From positions 118,379-182,378 of the forward strand of contig NZ_MPKW01000003.1 of the NCBI RefSeq assembly GCF_009729415.1: 64,000 bases of DNA, read 5' to 3'. Within the stretch, counting starts at the first letter, position 1, and each line of letters opens with the position of its first letter. Of the stretch, positions 13,350 to 23,900 are shown one piece after another. The position numbers and the translations under genes are program-made. The notes beneath the pieces are model-generated. The model made no database searches. It was not told where the DNA came from and worked only from the letters and a program-made list of their open reading frames with translations. Source of the DNA: Mycolicibacterium sp. CBMA 234 (GTDB lineage: Bacteria > Actinomycetota > Actinomycetes > Mycobacteriales > Mycobacteriaceae).

Positions 13350-13571
13350 CCTGCCTCCTTGCAGCAACGAACCACGCCGCGCTGTTCCTGCTTGATCGCA
13401 TGCCCCGGTTCTCCGCCCAGGGCAAAACATTAATTGACGTAGTCGTAGGTATACCGGGTCAAGTGCTTGCTTCGCCGTGCTTTGGCGATCGTCCAGCGGC
13501 CTGAAATTCCCTTGACATTCACAGCTTATTTTCGGAGACGTAAATACAATCGCTGTTGTAACTTCCAACCC
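13350..13571. promoter_or_regulatory. Divergent promoter region between PKS and FAAL genes
   Basis: About 220 bp separate the two divergent starts. The PKS side carries an AAGGAGG ribosome site directly before its ATG. The middle part (about 13425-13460) is less GC-rich and is the likeliest place for both promoters. I cannot name a specific operator. Confidence 0.4.
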
Positions 13572-13580
13572 GTGACTCAG

Positions 13581-15344
13581 ATGGTCGAGACGTCCCTCCC
13601 TGCGCTGCTACGTGAGCGCGCCAGCCTGCAGCCCGATGACGTGGCGTACACCTACCTGGACTACGAGCAGGATTGGGCCGGCGTTCCGATCACCCTGACG
13701 TGGCCACAGGTGTACCGGCGGACCATGAACGTTGCCCGTGAACTGCGGCTTTGTGCCTCACCCGGTGACCGTGCGTTGATCGTCGCGCCGCAGGGGCTGG
13801 AGTACGTCGTCGCTTTCCTGGCGGCACTGGAGGCGGGACTCATCCCTGTGCCGCTGTCGGTCCCGTTCGGCGGTGTCACCGATGAGCGTGTCGATTCGGT
13901 GCTTCGCGATGCCCTGCCCGCCGCCATTCTGACCACAACCTCGGTTGTCGATGGGGTTACCCGGTCGGTCGCGGCGCAGCCGGGTTTGTCGGCGCCGGCC
14001 ATCATCGAGCTTGACTTGCTGGATCTGGACGCTCCAGCACGGCCCGGTGCAGCCGCGGGCAGCTTCCACGCCGACGGGTACCAGACCACCGCGTATCTGC
14101 AGTACACCTCGGGATCGACCCGCTCGCCGGCCGGGGTGATGATCTCCTACCAGAATCTGTTGACCAACCTCCAACAGATCACCACTGACTTTTTGGTTAA
14201 CAACGGCGGGGTCGCACCACTGGATATGACCATCGTGTCGTGGCTGCCTTTCTTCCACGACCTGGGCCTGATCATGGGCGTCTGCACGCCCGTCATCGGT
14301 GGGTTCCATTCCGTTTTCACGACCCCGATATCGTTTCTGCAGCGGCCGGCCCGCTGGATGCAGATGATGGGAAGCAATCCGCACGTGTTCACGTCGGCGC
14401 CGAACTTTGCGTTCGAACTTGCGGCGCGAAAGACCTCAGACGCCGACATGGCGGGGCTTGACCTCAGCGGCGTGCTCACCATTCTCAGCGGCGCGGAACG
14501 AGTGCAACCCAGCACGGTCCAGCGCTTCAACGACCGGTTTGCCCGCTTCAACCTTCCGGTTTCGGCGATACAGCCCTCATATGGGCTCGCCGAAGCCACC
14601 CTGTATGTGGCGACCCGTAGGCCGGGCCGGGCACCCGACGTCATCGAATTCGATTCCGAGGCGCTGTCCGATGGCCGCGCCGTTCGTACCGAAAACGCCG
14701 GCGGCACCCAGCTGATCAGCTACGGCTCGCCCATTTCCGAGGTATCACCGTTGGTGCGAATCGTCGACCCCGAGACTCGTACCGAGTGCCCGGCAGGCAC
14801 CACCGGGGAGGTGTGGACGGCCGGCGACAACGTCAGCGCGGGGTACTGGCAGAAACCCGAGGAGAGCGAGGGCGTCTTCCGCGCCGCGATTGTCGAGCCG
14901 TCGGCCGGAACCCCCGAGGGGCCTTGGCTGCGAACCGGGGATCTGGGCTTCATCTCCGAGGGAGAGCTGTTCATCGTCGGGCGCATCAAGGACCTCTTGA
15001 TCGTCTACGGGCGCAATCACGCTCCGGACGACATCGAGGCGACCATCCAAGAGATCACGGGGGGCCGGACCGCGGCGATCGCTGTGCCGGACGACGGGAT
15101 CGAGCAACTCGTCGTCGTGATGGAGGTAAAGAAGCGTGGCGATTCCGATGAGGAAGTCAAGGACAAGCTGGACATCGTGAAGCGTGAGGTCACCTCGGCG
15201 GTGTCGAATTCGCACGGCCTGGCAATCGCGGATTTGGTCCTAGTACCGCCAGGCTCGATTCCGATCACCACCAGCGGCAAGGTCAGGCGATCGAGTTGCG
15301 TCGAGCAGTACCGGCGGAATCGGTTCGCCCGTTTGGATACGTGA
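13581..15344 (+). CDS. Fatty acyl-AMP ligase (FAAL), FadD23/FadD28-like
   Basis: About 587 aa. The sequence follows the mycobacterial FAAL family closely: the [19 protein letters not shown]-binding loop, [31 protein letters not shown] and the C-terminal TTSGKVRRS lysine motif. FAALs activate fatty acids as acyl-adenylates and pass them to a PKS or NRPS carrier instead of CoA. The ATG at 13581 matches the usual FadD start; a GTG at 13572 is equally possible and neither has a clear ribosome site. The frame is open further upstream (to about 13467) but the extra residues look non-coding. It most likely serves the divergent Mas-like PKS, or less likely the NRPS or the pfa system. Confidence 0.95.
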   Translation: MVETSLPALLRERASLQPDDVAYTYLDYEQDWAGVPITLTWPQVYRRTMNVARELRLCASPGDRALIVAPQGLEYVVAFLAALEAGLIPVPLSVPFGGVTDERVDSVLRDALPAAILTTTSVVDGVTRSVAAQPGLSAPAIIELDLLDLDAPARPGAAAGSFHADGYQTTAYLQYTSGSTRSPAGVMISYQNLLTNLQQITTDFLVNNGGVAPLDMTIVSWLPFFHDLGLIMGVCTPVIGGFHSVFTTPISFLQRPARWMQMMGSNPHVFTSAPNFAFELAARKTSDADMAGLDLSGVLTILSGAERVQPSTVQRFNDRFARFNLPVSAIQPSYGLAEATLYVATRRPGRAPDVIEFDSEALSDGRAVRTENAGGTQLISYGSPISEVSPLVRIVDPETRTECPAGTTGEVWTAGDNVSAGYWQKPEESEGVFRAAIVEPSAGTPEGPWLRTGDLGFISEGELFIVGRIKDLLIVYGRNHAPDDIEATIQEITGGRTAAIAVPDDGIEQLVVVMEVKKRGDSDEEVKDKLDIVKREVTSAVSNSHGLAIADLVLVPPGSIPITTSGKVRRSSCVEQYRRNRFARLDT

Positions 15345-15385
15345 CCTTCCTGGACGCCTGTTGGTTGCTCCGGGAGTCACGCCGT

Positions 15386-15429
15386 CATATTGGGACCCGT
15401 GCCGTTGTCGCGGCACGGGTCCCAATATG
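15386..15429. terminator. Perfect 19-bp stem-loop, bidirectional terminator
   Basis: The arms 15386-15404 and 15411-15429 are exact reverse complements around a 6-nt loop (TTGTCG). It sits between the convergent FAAL and PGRS genes, about 40 bp after the FAAL stop. There is no clear U-tract, as is common for mycobacterial terminators. Confidence 0.8.
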
Positions 15430-15605
15430 TTTCCCGGGTCCCGGGCCGACGATCGAATGACGGCTCGCCTCAACGCGGGGTCCACATGACCGTCTGCGTG
15501 GTCATGGAAAGCGCTGTGGCCGTATAGATTTCGGCCGGTTCGCCCGGAACGTCAAGGTGTTGTCAAGCGGCTGCGGTGCGCGCGCGGCCCGTGTCGACTG
15601 AGTCG

Positions 15606-17357
15606 CTAGATCGTCGCGGTGGTGCCTGGTGCGCCAGCCGTTCCGGCCCCTGCCGGGCCGGTTCCGCCGCGCCCACCGACCCCGGCCACGGTCATGCTGG
15701 CCAGGAGTGCCAAGGCGTTGCCGCCCGCGCCGCCATTGCCGCCGACACCGGTCGCAGCGGTGGCGGTGCCGCCGTCGCCCCCAGTGCCGCCGGTGGCCAC
15801 TCCGGAGGACGAGTAGTCGTAAGCGATGCCGCCGGTGCCGCCGGTGCCGCCGACAGTGGTCCCGGTGCCGCCGACGCCGCCGATACCACCCGTGGCACTG
15901 CCCCACAGAGATGATTGGGTGCCCCAGCCGATCACCGAAAAGTTATAGGGCCCCATTATCGCGGTGCCGCCGGTGCCCCCGGCTCCTCCGGCTCCGTTCG
16001 TGCCGGTACCGCCCTGGCCGCCGGTGCCGCCGGTGATGTTTCCGAATCCGTAGCTGATGGCAGCACCGCCGGCGCCGCCAATGCCGCCGATGGCACCAGT
16101 GCCGCCGATCCCGCCGGTTCCGCCCGAGAACAGTCCGGTCCCGCCGGTCCCGCCGGTCCCGCCGGTCCCGGTTGCGCTGTCGCCGCCGTTACCGCCGGCG
16201 CCCGGCTGGCTGAGAAATCCGCCGGCGCCGCCGGTGCCGCCGTGCCCGCCGGTTCCGGCGCCCAGGCCGTTACCGCCGCGCCCGCCGATACCGCCGTTAC
16301 CGCCGCCGAGGAGCCCGCCGGCTCCGCCATTGCCGCCGGTGCCGCCGGCCCCGGCGGCAACTGTGGCGTTGCCGCCGGCGCCGCCGCTACCGCCAGTGCC
16401 CCACCAAACTGCAGAGCCGCCGGTGCCGCCGGCCCCACCGTCCACGCCGTCTCCGCCGGCCCCGCCGTTGCCGATAAGTCCACCGGCTCCGCCGTTGCCG
16501 GCGGCCAAGCCGGAGCCGGGTGGCGGCGTATAACCTTTGCCACCGTTGCCGAACAACCACCCACCCGGCTGTCCGTCTGGGCTGGCCGCAGTCCCGTCGG
16601 CGCCGTTGCCGATCAGCGGACGCGTCGGCGCGGCTGCGGCGGGTGCGGCTGCGGCGGGTTGGGCCGCGGCGGGTTGGGCCGCAGCGGGTTGGGCCGCAGC
16701 GGGTTGTACGCCGGAGACGACCTGTGCCGACAGGCTTGTCGGGGCGGGCGCTGCAGCGGTGGGTCTGGTGGTGTTTGCCGCTGAAGCGGTGGCTGCGGCG
16801 GGTGCGGCTGCGGTTAGCGCGGCTGCGGCTGGTTGGGCTGCAGCGGGCTGTACATCGGAGACGACCTGTGCCGACAGACTTGTCGAAGCCGGCGCTGTAG
16901 CGGCGGGTGTTGCGCCTGTCGGGGTGGCTGCGGTGGTGGTTGCGGTTTTTGCGCCGGCCGAGGTGGTGCTCGCGGCCGTGGTTGAGCTGGGGCTGCCTGC
17001 GACGGTCGAACCAGTGGTGCCTGTGGCGGCGCTGTTTGAACTGGTAGTGCTTGTTGAGTTTGGTGTCTTTGTATTAGGAGACGACGGTTTTGTCGGATTG
17101 GCGGCGGTGTTGCTCTCCGTTTTGGAGGCTGTCGGTTTGACCTTTGAGCCAGTGGTGGTGTGATCCGAGGAATTCGAGGTGCCTGGCTCGGCGCTGGCGA
17201 ACCCCGCCGTGCCGACTAGCGAAGCACTGATACCGACGGTGACGGCGCCCGCGCTGAGCCAGCTGTAGACCTTGCTGGGATGCTGCCGCGCGCGGTGGCG
17301 CCCCGCCCGCAGCGTTTGTGACTTGGTCCGACTCTTCGAACGGTGTTGTGCGGCCAT
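15606..17357 (-). CDS. Secreted PGRS-domain protein without a PE domain
   Basis: 583 aa. The N-terminus is basic (about 1-28), followed by a hydrophobic stretch and an A-S-A/E-P cleavage site near 55, so a Sec signal peptide is likely. Next come about 190 residues rich in Ser, Thr, Ala and Pro, with two copies of a TSLSAQVVS..VQPAAAQPAAA segment. From about residue 240 an R-P-L-I-G-N-G motif opens a long GGxGG (PGRS) repeat region that runs to the end. R-P-L-I-G-N-G is the hallmark joining PE domains to PGRS domains, but here no PE domain is present. It lies 56 bp after the other secreted repeat protein on the same strand and is probably cotranscribed with it. Function is unknown; a cell-surface role is inferred. 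Confidence 0.85.
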   Translation of the reverse strand: MAAQHRSKSRTKSQTLRAGRHRARQHPSKVYSWLSAGAVTVGISASLVGTAGFASAEPGTSNSSDHTTTGSKVKPTASKTESNTAANPTKPSSPNTKTPNSTSTTSSNSAATGTTGSTVAGSPSSTTAASTTSAGAKTATTTAATPTGATPAATAPASTSLSAQVVSDVQPAAAQPAAAALTAAAPAAATASAANTTRPTAAAPAPTSLSAQVVSGVQPAAAQPAAAQPAAAQPAAAAPAAAAPTRPLIGNGADGTAASPDGQPGGWLFGNGGKGYTPPPGSGLAAGNGGAGGLIGNGGAGGDGVDGGAGGTGGSAVWWGTGGSGGAGGNATVAAGAGGTGGNGGAGGLLGGGNGGIGGRGGNGLGAGTGGHGGTGGAGGFLSQPGAGGNGGDSATGTGGTGGTGGTGLFSGGTGGIGGTGAIGGIGGAGGAAISYGFGNITGGTGGQGGTGTNGAGGAGGTGGTAIMGPYNFSVIGWGTQSSLWGSATGGIGGVGGTGTTVGGTGGTGGIAYDYSSSGVATGGTGGDGGTATAATGVGGNGGAGGNALALLASMTVAGVGGRGGTGPAGAGTAGAPGTTATI

Positions 17358-17413
17358 AGTTCATCCCCAATTTCTGAACAAATTCGCCGGACCGGAATAC
17401 CTCGCCGGGCCGG

Positions 17414-18997
17414 CTACTTATCGGCGCTATTTATGTGCTTCTCGCTCGTGTTGTTGTCGCTCGTGTTGTGGTGCTTGCCGCCGGTAGAACCGGGGGTGGA
17501 TACGGTTGGCGCGCTGCCTTCAGGAGCGCGATGTTTGCCACCTTGCGAGTCCGACGGTTTCGCCGGGGCGGAAGTCGCTGAGCCGGAAGTTGCCGAGACG
17601 GAGGTTGCTGAGGTGCGGGGCTTGTCGCCGGTGGAGGGGGTGCTCGCGGCGGCGGCCTTGCCGTTGGTTGCGGTCGGGTTTGATTGAGGCTCACTCGCCG
17701 TTGTGGCGGTCTTGTTGACCGTGGAAGAGTTTGCTGCGGTGGTCTTATCGTCGGTGGCGGTCGAGCTTGCTCGGGAGGCACTCGCCGCGGGGGATGCCGC
17801 GTCGCTGCTGGTAGAGCTTGCTGAATCGGCGGTGGAGGAGCTTGCTGAAACGGCGGTGGTGGCACCGGTGGTGACAGCGCTCGTCGGCGTGGGGCTCGCG
17901 GCGACGGCGCTGGTCGGCGTTGCCGCCGTAGCGGTGACAGCGTTGAGCTGGATGCCGGGACCGGTTTGGGTGACGGTCGCGCCGGTGCCACCGATCGAAC
18001 CGGCGATCGACAGCGGCCCAGGGCCGGCCGTCACGGTGTTGTTGCTGCCGAATGCGTTGAAAGCCGTGCTCAGGATGCTGGTAATCGAGGGTGCGGTCGT
18101 GCCAGTGCCAGTGCCAGTGCCAGTACCGGTGCCGGTGCCAGTGCCAGTGCCGGGGCCAGCCGTGGAAACAACGTTGTGAAAGCCCATGATGTCCGCGGCA
18201 AGAGCCAGGATGCCGCTGGCCAGAATGTTGCCGGCGGTACTCAGAATGCTTATCGCGGCACCAAAGTAGGCCTCAGTTGCCACCTTGTTGCCCCCGCTAC
18301 CAAAAAGGTTGAGCGCGAGGGTGCCCAAGAGGCCGGCACTGGTAGTTTGCTGGCCCGTGCCATTCGGCGAAATGCCGAGTGCCGCATTGATCAAGCCAAC
18401 CGTTGCTGCGGCGCCCTGTCCGAGTTGTACGGCGAGGTTGCCGATGCCGGCGGCGCTGCTCGATTGGGTACCGCCATTTCCGCCCAATGCACCGATGGCG
18501 AGATTGAAGGCACCAAGCGTTGCTGCAGTGCCCTGTCCGAGCTGAATGGCGATGTTGCCCATCCCCATCGCGCTGGCGGATTGCGTCGCAAGGTTCGACA
18601 AGGCGCCGATGGCGAGATTGAATGCGCCGATCGTTGATGCGGAACCCGGTCCGAATTGCAGGGCTGCCCCCAGGACAGAGAAAAGTGCTCCGGCTGTTGC
18701 GTTGTCACCGAATGCCGCGGCCGTTGTCAGGGCACTGAGGCCGTTCGACGCCGAGGCATTGGTGCCGACCGCAATGGCACTGCCGAAGAACCCCAGTGAC
18801 GCGTCCGCCTTTGCGCCGGCGCCGATCCCGATCGCGATGGAGGTGGGGTTGCTCGAGCACCCGCTGCCTAAACCGAACCCGAAGGCGGATATGCAGGTTG
18901 CGTGTGCTGCCGGAGCCGCATTCAATGCGCCGGTAGAGATTGCTCCGTAGGCCAGTGCACTGAGCAACACGCCAGTTTTACGCTGTACTTGATCCAT
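17414..18997 (-). CDS. Secreted repeat protein with YadA-head-like motifs and a low-complexity tail
   Basis: About 527 aa from the ATG at 18997. A signal peptide ends near A-A-H-A (residue ~34). Residues ~45-105 contain units such as SIAIGIGAGAKADAS and SAIAVGTNASAS, which resemble left-handed roll repeats of trimeric adhesins. Then follow two to three ~37-aa repeats built on GAFNLAIGAL...GxGNxAxQLGQG. A (GT)n stretch near residue 300 is encoded by a hexamer tandem repeat at about 18100-18150. The last ~170 residues are Ser/Thr/Ala-rich and end Lys/His-rich. The frame extends upstream to 19048 but that start would spoil the signal peptide. I do not recognise a characterised homologue; adhesion is a guess. 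Confidence 0.75.
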   Translation of the reverse strand: MDQVQRKTGVLLSALAYGAISTGALNAAPAAHATCISAFGFGLGSGCSSNPTSIAIGIGAGAKADASLGFFGSAIAVGTNASASNGLSALTTAAAFGDNATAGALFSVLGAALQFGPGSASTIGAFNLAIGALSNLATQSASAMGMGNIAIQLGQGTAATLGAFNLAIGALGGNGGTQSSSAAGIGNLAVQLGQGAAATVGLINAALGISPNGTGQQTTSAGLLGTLALNLFGSGGNKVATEAYFGAAISILSTAGNILASGILALAADIMGFHNVVSTAGPGTGTGTGTGTGTGTGTGTTAPSITSILSTAFNAFGSNNTVTAGPGPLSIAGSIGGTGATVTQTGPGIQLNAVTATAATPTSAVAASPTPTSAVTTGATTAVSASSSTADSASSTSSDAASPAASASRASSTATDDKTTAANSSTVNKTATTASEPQSNPTATNGKAAAASTPSTGDKPRTSATSVSATSGSATSAPAKPSDSQGGKHRAPEGSAPTVSTPGSTGGKHHNTSDNNTSEKHINSADK

Positions 18998-19330
18998 TGC
19001 ACATCCGCGATTAGTTGTAACTGCCCTTGCCGGTTGGCCACCATACAACTGACGTCGGCGATAATTTCTGGTTTTCGAGCAGAACGTTTCATCGGTGGGT
19101 AGGTCGAATGATGCTGAATCAGGCCGGGGTTCATTGTCGGTCGCGCGCCTGACCAGGGCGAACAGGCCTTGCGTGGGTCTGTCGAAGACCTCAGATCCGG
19201 CGCGGGCGACGGGCGCATGCGCGCCGGTATGCGTCCGGCGACCGGGCCGCAGGGCTGAAAAAATGAAAAAATAGACGACAACGTCAAAAACCGGGACTGG
19301 GCGCCAGGAGAGCGGTTAGAGTCCCGCACC
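18998..19330. promoter_or_regulatory. Divergent region ahead of the pfa-rml operon
   Basis: About 330 bp with no convincing gene. It must hold the promoters of the secreted-protein pair (minus strand) and of the pfa operon (plus strand). A short A-rich direct repeat (TGAAAAAATGAAAAAAT) lies near 19257-19273. An AGGAG at about 19307 is too far from the ATG at 19331 to be an ordinary ribosome site. Confidence 0.4.
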
Positions 19331-20938
19331 ATGCGTGCTTCGTTGGCTGATTTTCCACGGGCAAATTTCGTCTCATCGGCGGTGATCGACAGTTCTGACA
19401 TCGGCGCGGCGCTCGCGTCGATCCGCGCACCGGTCGCGGTCGTGGCGTCCGCTCAGGGCCCGCGCCCTGTTCTGCTGGGAACCGACGGGCTTACCCCGGA
19501 ACTCCTGCGCCACGACCTGATCGCGGTCCTGCCGCCGATCTATCCAGAATGGCTGGGCGAGCGCAGCTTCACCGCCGCGCACGGAGTGCGATTCCCGTAT
19601 GTCATCGGTGAGATGGCCCGCGGTATCGCCACGGCACGGATGACGATCGAGGGCGTACGCGCTGGCGGAATGGCATTCTTCGGCAGCGCGGGTCTGGGGC
19701 TCAACGACATCGAAGCGGGCGTACGGGAGATTCAGGCCGCATTGGGCACCGAAAGTGGCGGCTGGGGCGCCAATTTGATTCACAACGTGCACGACGACCG
19801 CCTCGAAGTGGCGACGATCGACCTGTTCCACCGCCTAGGCGTGCGCTGCGTTTCGGCATCGGCGTTCATGCAACTGACGCCGGCGATCGTCCTGTATGCC
19901 GCGAAAGGGTTGTGCCGCGGTGCTGATGGCCAGATCATCCGCTCCGGACGAATCTTCGCGAAGGTGTCGCGCGTCGAAGTAGCCAGGCAATTTCTTTCCC
20001 CCGCACCGGATTTGATGCTGCAGGCGCTGGTCTCCGAGGGTCGCATCACCGCGGAAGAGGCTGGTCTCGCACGTGAGATTCCGGTCGCCGAAGATATTAC
20101 GGCTGAAGCAGATTCAGGTGGGCACACCGATAATCGCGCGCTGACGGTGTTGCTCCCGCGGTTGATCGGGCTGCGTGATGCGATCGCCGACGCGCATGGC
20201 TATGCGGTGCTGCCGCGCGTGGGCGCGGCAGGCGGACTCGGAACTCCCGCCGCAGTAGCGGCGGCCTTCGCTGCTGGTGCGGCGTACGTCCTGACCGGTT
20301 CAGTCAATCAGTCGGCGGTGGAAAGCGGGTTGTCACCCGACGGGCGAGAGCTGCTTGCCCTGGCCGAATCCACCGATGTCGCGATGGCGCCTGCCGCCGA
20401 CATGTTCGAGCTGGGGGTGACCGTGCAAGTCCTCAAACGCGGCACCATGTTCGCCCAGCGGGGTCAACGGCTGGCCGATTTCTACCGCCGCTATTCCTCG
20501 TTCGAGGAATCCCCGGAGCATGAGCTCAAGAACCTCGAGAAGACAGTGCTCGGACGCGGCGTCGACGACATCTGGGCTGACACCGAGGCGTTCTTCTCCC
20601 GAAGCGATCCGCGGCAGGTCAAACGCGCTGCAGAGGATCCCAAACATCGCATGGCCCTGGTGTTTCGCTGGTATTTGTTCAACGGCGCGCAGTGGGCGCG
20701 TGAAGGTCGTGCCGCGCGGCGCACGGACTACCAAATCTGGTGCGGGCCAGCGATGGGTGCCTTCAATGAGTGGGTACGGGGCAGCTTCCTCGAACCTGTG
20801 GGGGCACGAACAGTCCGTCAGATCGCGCTCAATCTGCTCGAAGGCGCTGCAACCGTGACGCGCGCCGGGCATCTACGTGCTGCAGGCATCCCAATGCCCG
20901 CTTCCGCCTTCAATTTTCATCCCCGTCCATTGGGATGA
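19331..20938 (+). CDS. pfaD: PfaD-like enoyl reductase (2-nitropropane dioxygenase fold) of a PUFA-type synthase
   Basis: 535 aa, the usual length for PfaD. Recognisable features are ADSGGHTDNRALTVLLP, the FMN-barrel glycines in RVGAAGGLGTP and AGAAYVLTGSVNQ, and the C-terminal RWYLFNGAQWAREG...YQIWCGPAMGAFNEWV region. PfaD proteins are FMN-dependent trans-acting enoyl reductases that work with the multidomain PUFA synthases. Here it is first in the operon, as in the myxobacterial pfa1-pfa2-pfa3 order, with 36 bp to the next gene. No clear ribosome site precedes the ATG. Confidence 0.93.
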   Translation: MRASLADFPRANFVSSAVIDSSDIGAALASIRAPVAVVASAQGPRPVLLGTDGLTPELLRHDLIAVLPPIYPEWLGERSFTAAHGVRFPYVIGEMARGIATARMTIEGVRAGGMAFFGSAGLGLNDIEAGVREIQAALGTESGGWGANLIHNVHDDRLEVATIDLFHRLGVRCVSASAFMQLTPAIVLYAAKGLCRGADGQIIRSGRIFAKVSRVEVARQFLSPAPDLMLQALVSEGRITAEEAGLAREIPVAEDITAEADSGGHTDNRALTVLLPRLIGLRDAIADAHGYAVLPRVGAAGGLGTPAAVAAAFAAGAAYVLTGSVNQSAVESGLSPDGRELLALAESTDVAMAPAADMFELGVTVQVLKRGTMFAQRGQRLADFYRRYSSFEESPEHELKNLEKTVLGRGVDDIWADTEAFFSRSDPRQVKRAAEDPKHRMALVFRWYLFNGAQWAREGRAARRTDYQIWCGPAMGAFNEWVRGSFLEPVGARTVRQIALNLLEGAATVTRAGHLRAAGIPMPASAFNFHPRPLG

Positions 20939-20974
20939 GCCAGGTCCGTACGGATAAGTAGTGAGGCCTTTTTA

Positions 20975-23900
20975 GTGACCGATAAGAATCAGCACGCCCT
21001 CGCCACGCCGGTCGCGGTTGTCGCGATGACCGCTATCTATCCCGGCGAGTCAGGGCTCACGGGATACTGGCGCACTGTTAGTGGTGGCCGTGACGCGATC
21101 GGCGAGGTGCCGCCTTCGCACTGGCTGATCGAGGACTATTTCGACCCCGACCCCAAGGCGCAGGACAAGACTTACTGCAAACGCGGTGGTTTCATCGAGC
21201 CGGTCCACTTCGACCCGATTCAATTCGGGTTGCCGCCAAATACCTTGCCGGCCACCGATTCTGCGCAACTGCTCGCGCTGATTGCGGCGAAGCAGGTGCT
21301 TGACGACGTGAGTCGTGGCGGTGCGGAAATCGACCTGGACCGGGTGGATGTGGTGCTCGGCGTCGCCTCCACGACCGAACTCGTCGTCCAGATGGGCGCG
21401 CGCCTGCAGCGGCCAATCTGGCGGAAGGCCATGCTGGAGAATGGCTTAGCCGCAGACGAAGCAGACGAAATCTGCCAGGACATCGCCGATCACTATGCGC
21501 CCTGGCAGGAATCCACCTTTCCTGGGCTGCTCGGAAATGTCGTCGCTGGGCGGGTAGCCAACCGTCTGAACCTCGGCGGTAGCAACTTCGTGACCGATGC
21601 GGCATGCGCCAGTTCGCTTTCCGCGCTTCAGGCGGCACTGCACAGACTGTATCTGCACGAAGCCGACATGGTCTTGACCGGCGGCGTTGACGCCTTGAAC
21701 GACGTGATGATGTACATGTGCTTCTCAAAGACGCCGGCGTTTTCGCAGACAGGTGACTGTCGGCCGCTTTCAGATGCGGCCGATGGCACCATAATCGGCG
21801 AGGGCGTGGGGATGCTGGCGCTCAAGCGCCTCAGCGACGCCGAGCGCGATGGGGACACGATCCATGCGGTCATCCGAGGTCTGGGCTCATCCTCCGACGG
21901 ACGGGCTTCCAGCGTCTATGCGCCGCGGTCCGAAGGGCAAGCGAAGGCTCTGCGCCGCGCCTACGAACGTGCTGGTTACGAGCCTTCGACCGTCGAACTC
22001 GTCGAAGCGCATGGCACCGCGACGAAGGCCGGCGACGTTGCTGAGTTCGCTGCGCTCAAATCGGTGTTCACAGATACCGAGTCACGCTGCGCGATCGGCT
22101 CGGTGAAATCGCAGATCGGCCACACCAAGGCGGCGGCCGGCGCCGCAGGACTCATCAAAGCTGTTCTTGCCCTGCAACATTCAACGTTGCCTGGAACGTT
22201 GAAGGTGGACCGCCCGAACGCGGCTCTGGGTCTGGATGGCACCCCCTTTTATGTCAACTCACAGACCCGGCCGTGGGTACGTCCGGACGATCAGCCGCGG
22301 CGCGCCTCGGTCAGTGCGTTCGGCTTTGGGGGCAGCAATTTCCATGTGACGCTGGAGGAGTACCGCGGCGAGCAGCGTGCGAAGCGGCTGCGGGCGTTGC
22401 CGACAGAACTCGTGGTGCTGAGCGCCGGTAGCGAAGCCGATCTCGAGAAGCGGGCCGCGGAGGTTGCCGCAGCCTTGGGCGCAGGCGAGAGTCTGGCGCG
22501 CATCGCGTTCGAATCTGCACGCGAGTTCGATGCATCGCAGCCCGCGCGTGCCGGTCTGGTCGCCGCGGATGAAAAATCGCTTGAAGCGCTCATCGAACGC
22601 CTGCGTACGGCACTGGCCGACGGGACCGCGGCTCAGCTCAAGGACCCCAACATGGCGGTGGGCTTGGGGCGGGCACGCGAAGGCAAGACGGCGTTCCTGT
22701 TTCCCGGTCAGGGGAGCCAGTACGTCAGCATGGGCGCCGATCTCGCGCTTGAGTTTCCCGACGCGATCGCGGTGTGGGATGGGCTCGATGGTGACCTCGC
22801 CGATGTGCCCGGTTTCGTGTTCCCGGAGCCGGTGTTCGACGCTGAGGCGCTGGAATTACAGAAATCCGAGCTCACGGCGATGGAGAATGCGCAGCCGGCG
22901 ATCGCGGCCGCCAGCCTGGCACAGCTTGCGCTTCTCGATGTACTTGGCGTGACCGCTGATGGTGCCGCCGGTCACAGCTTCGGAGAAGTGACTGCTCTGG
23001 CTGCTGCGGGTGCGCTCCCGACGGAGAACCTGGTCGCGACGGCTCGTACCCGCGGTCTGCTGATGGCCGAGGCGGGACGGGGTAAGGACGGTGCCATGCT
23101 CGCCGTCGCCGCCAGCGCCGAAGATGTTCGCGCGCTGCTCGATTCGCAACCGCAGCCCGCGGGTTCGTTGGTGATCGCCAACGACAACGCCCCGAACCAG
23201 GTGGTGCTCGCGGGCTACACATCCGATATCGAGTGGGCGGAAAGCTCCGCGAAGGCGGCGGGCTGGACGGCGCGCCGGCTGCCGGTCGCGTCGGCGTTCC
23301 ATTCCGAGATCGTGGCGGCGAGTTCCGAACCGCTGACGGAATACCTGAAGTCGCTGAATATCCAGGAACCGCGTTTCCCGGTCTATGCGAATGCCACGGC
23401 TGAGCCGTACAGCGAGCAGGTGGCCGATCAGCTCGGCACTCAGGTTCGGCAGTCGGTGAAGTTCCGCGAGATGATCGAAGCGATGGCCCGCGCCGGCTTC
23501 ACCCGATTCATCGAGGTTGGGCCGGGTCGGGTGCTGACCGGTCTGGTGCGCCAGATTTTGAATACGACACCGCATATCGCTGTGGCCCTGGATGATTCGA
23601 AGGCAGGCGGTTTGCGCGCCTGGCACCGCGGGCTGGCGGCCTTGGCCGCCGACGGCGTGAGTCTTGATCTCGTTTCTCTGTTCGACCACTACGAAGAGCC
23701 GGCGAAAAATGTTCCCGTGCCGGCTCACGCCGTCCTGGTGGGCGGCGCCAACCTCGGAAAGCCATACCCACCGGTGGACGGGAACATCTCGGTCACGCCG
23801 AAGCGCGCCCGCGCGAAATTGCCAGATTTGCCGTCCCCTGCTGACGAAGGACCGCTGTTGACCTCACCCATCCAGCACATGGACCCGCCGGTTCCTGCCA

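Noticed and set aside
15640..16520. CRISPR-like periodic repeats
   Set aside because: The periodicity comes from PGRS glycine codons. There are no fixed-length repeats with unique spacers.
16057..16533. Pro-rich plus-strand frame (PPAPPVPP) in the PGRS region
   Set aside because: It is the complement of the GGxGG repeats and not a real Pro-rich protein.
18100..18150. Short tandem repeat as an origin or iteron set
   Set aside because: It lies inside a coding frame and encodes a Gly-Thr tract.
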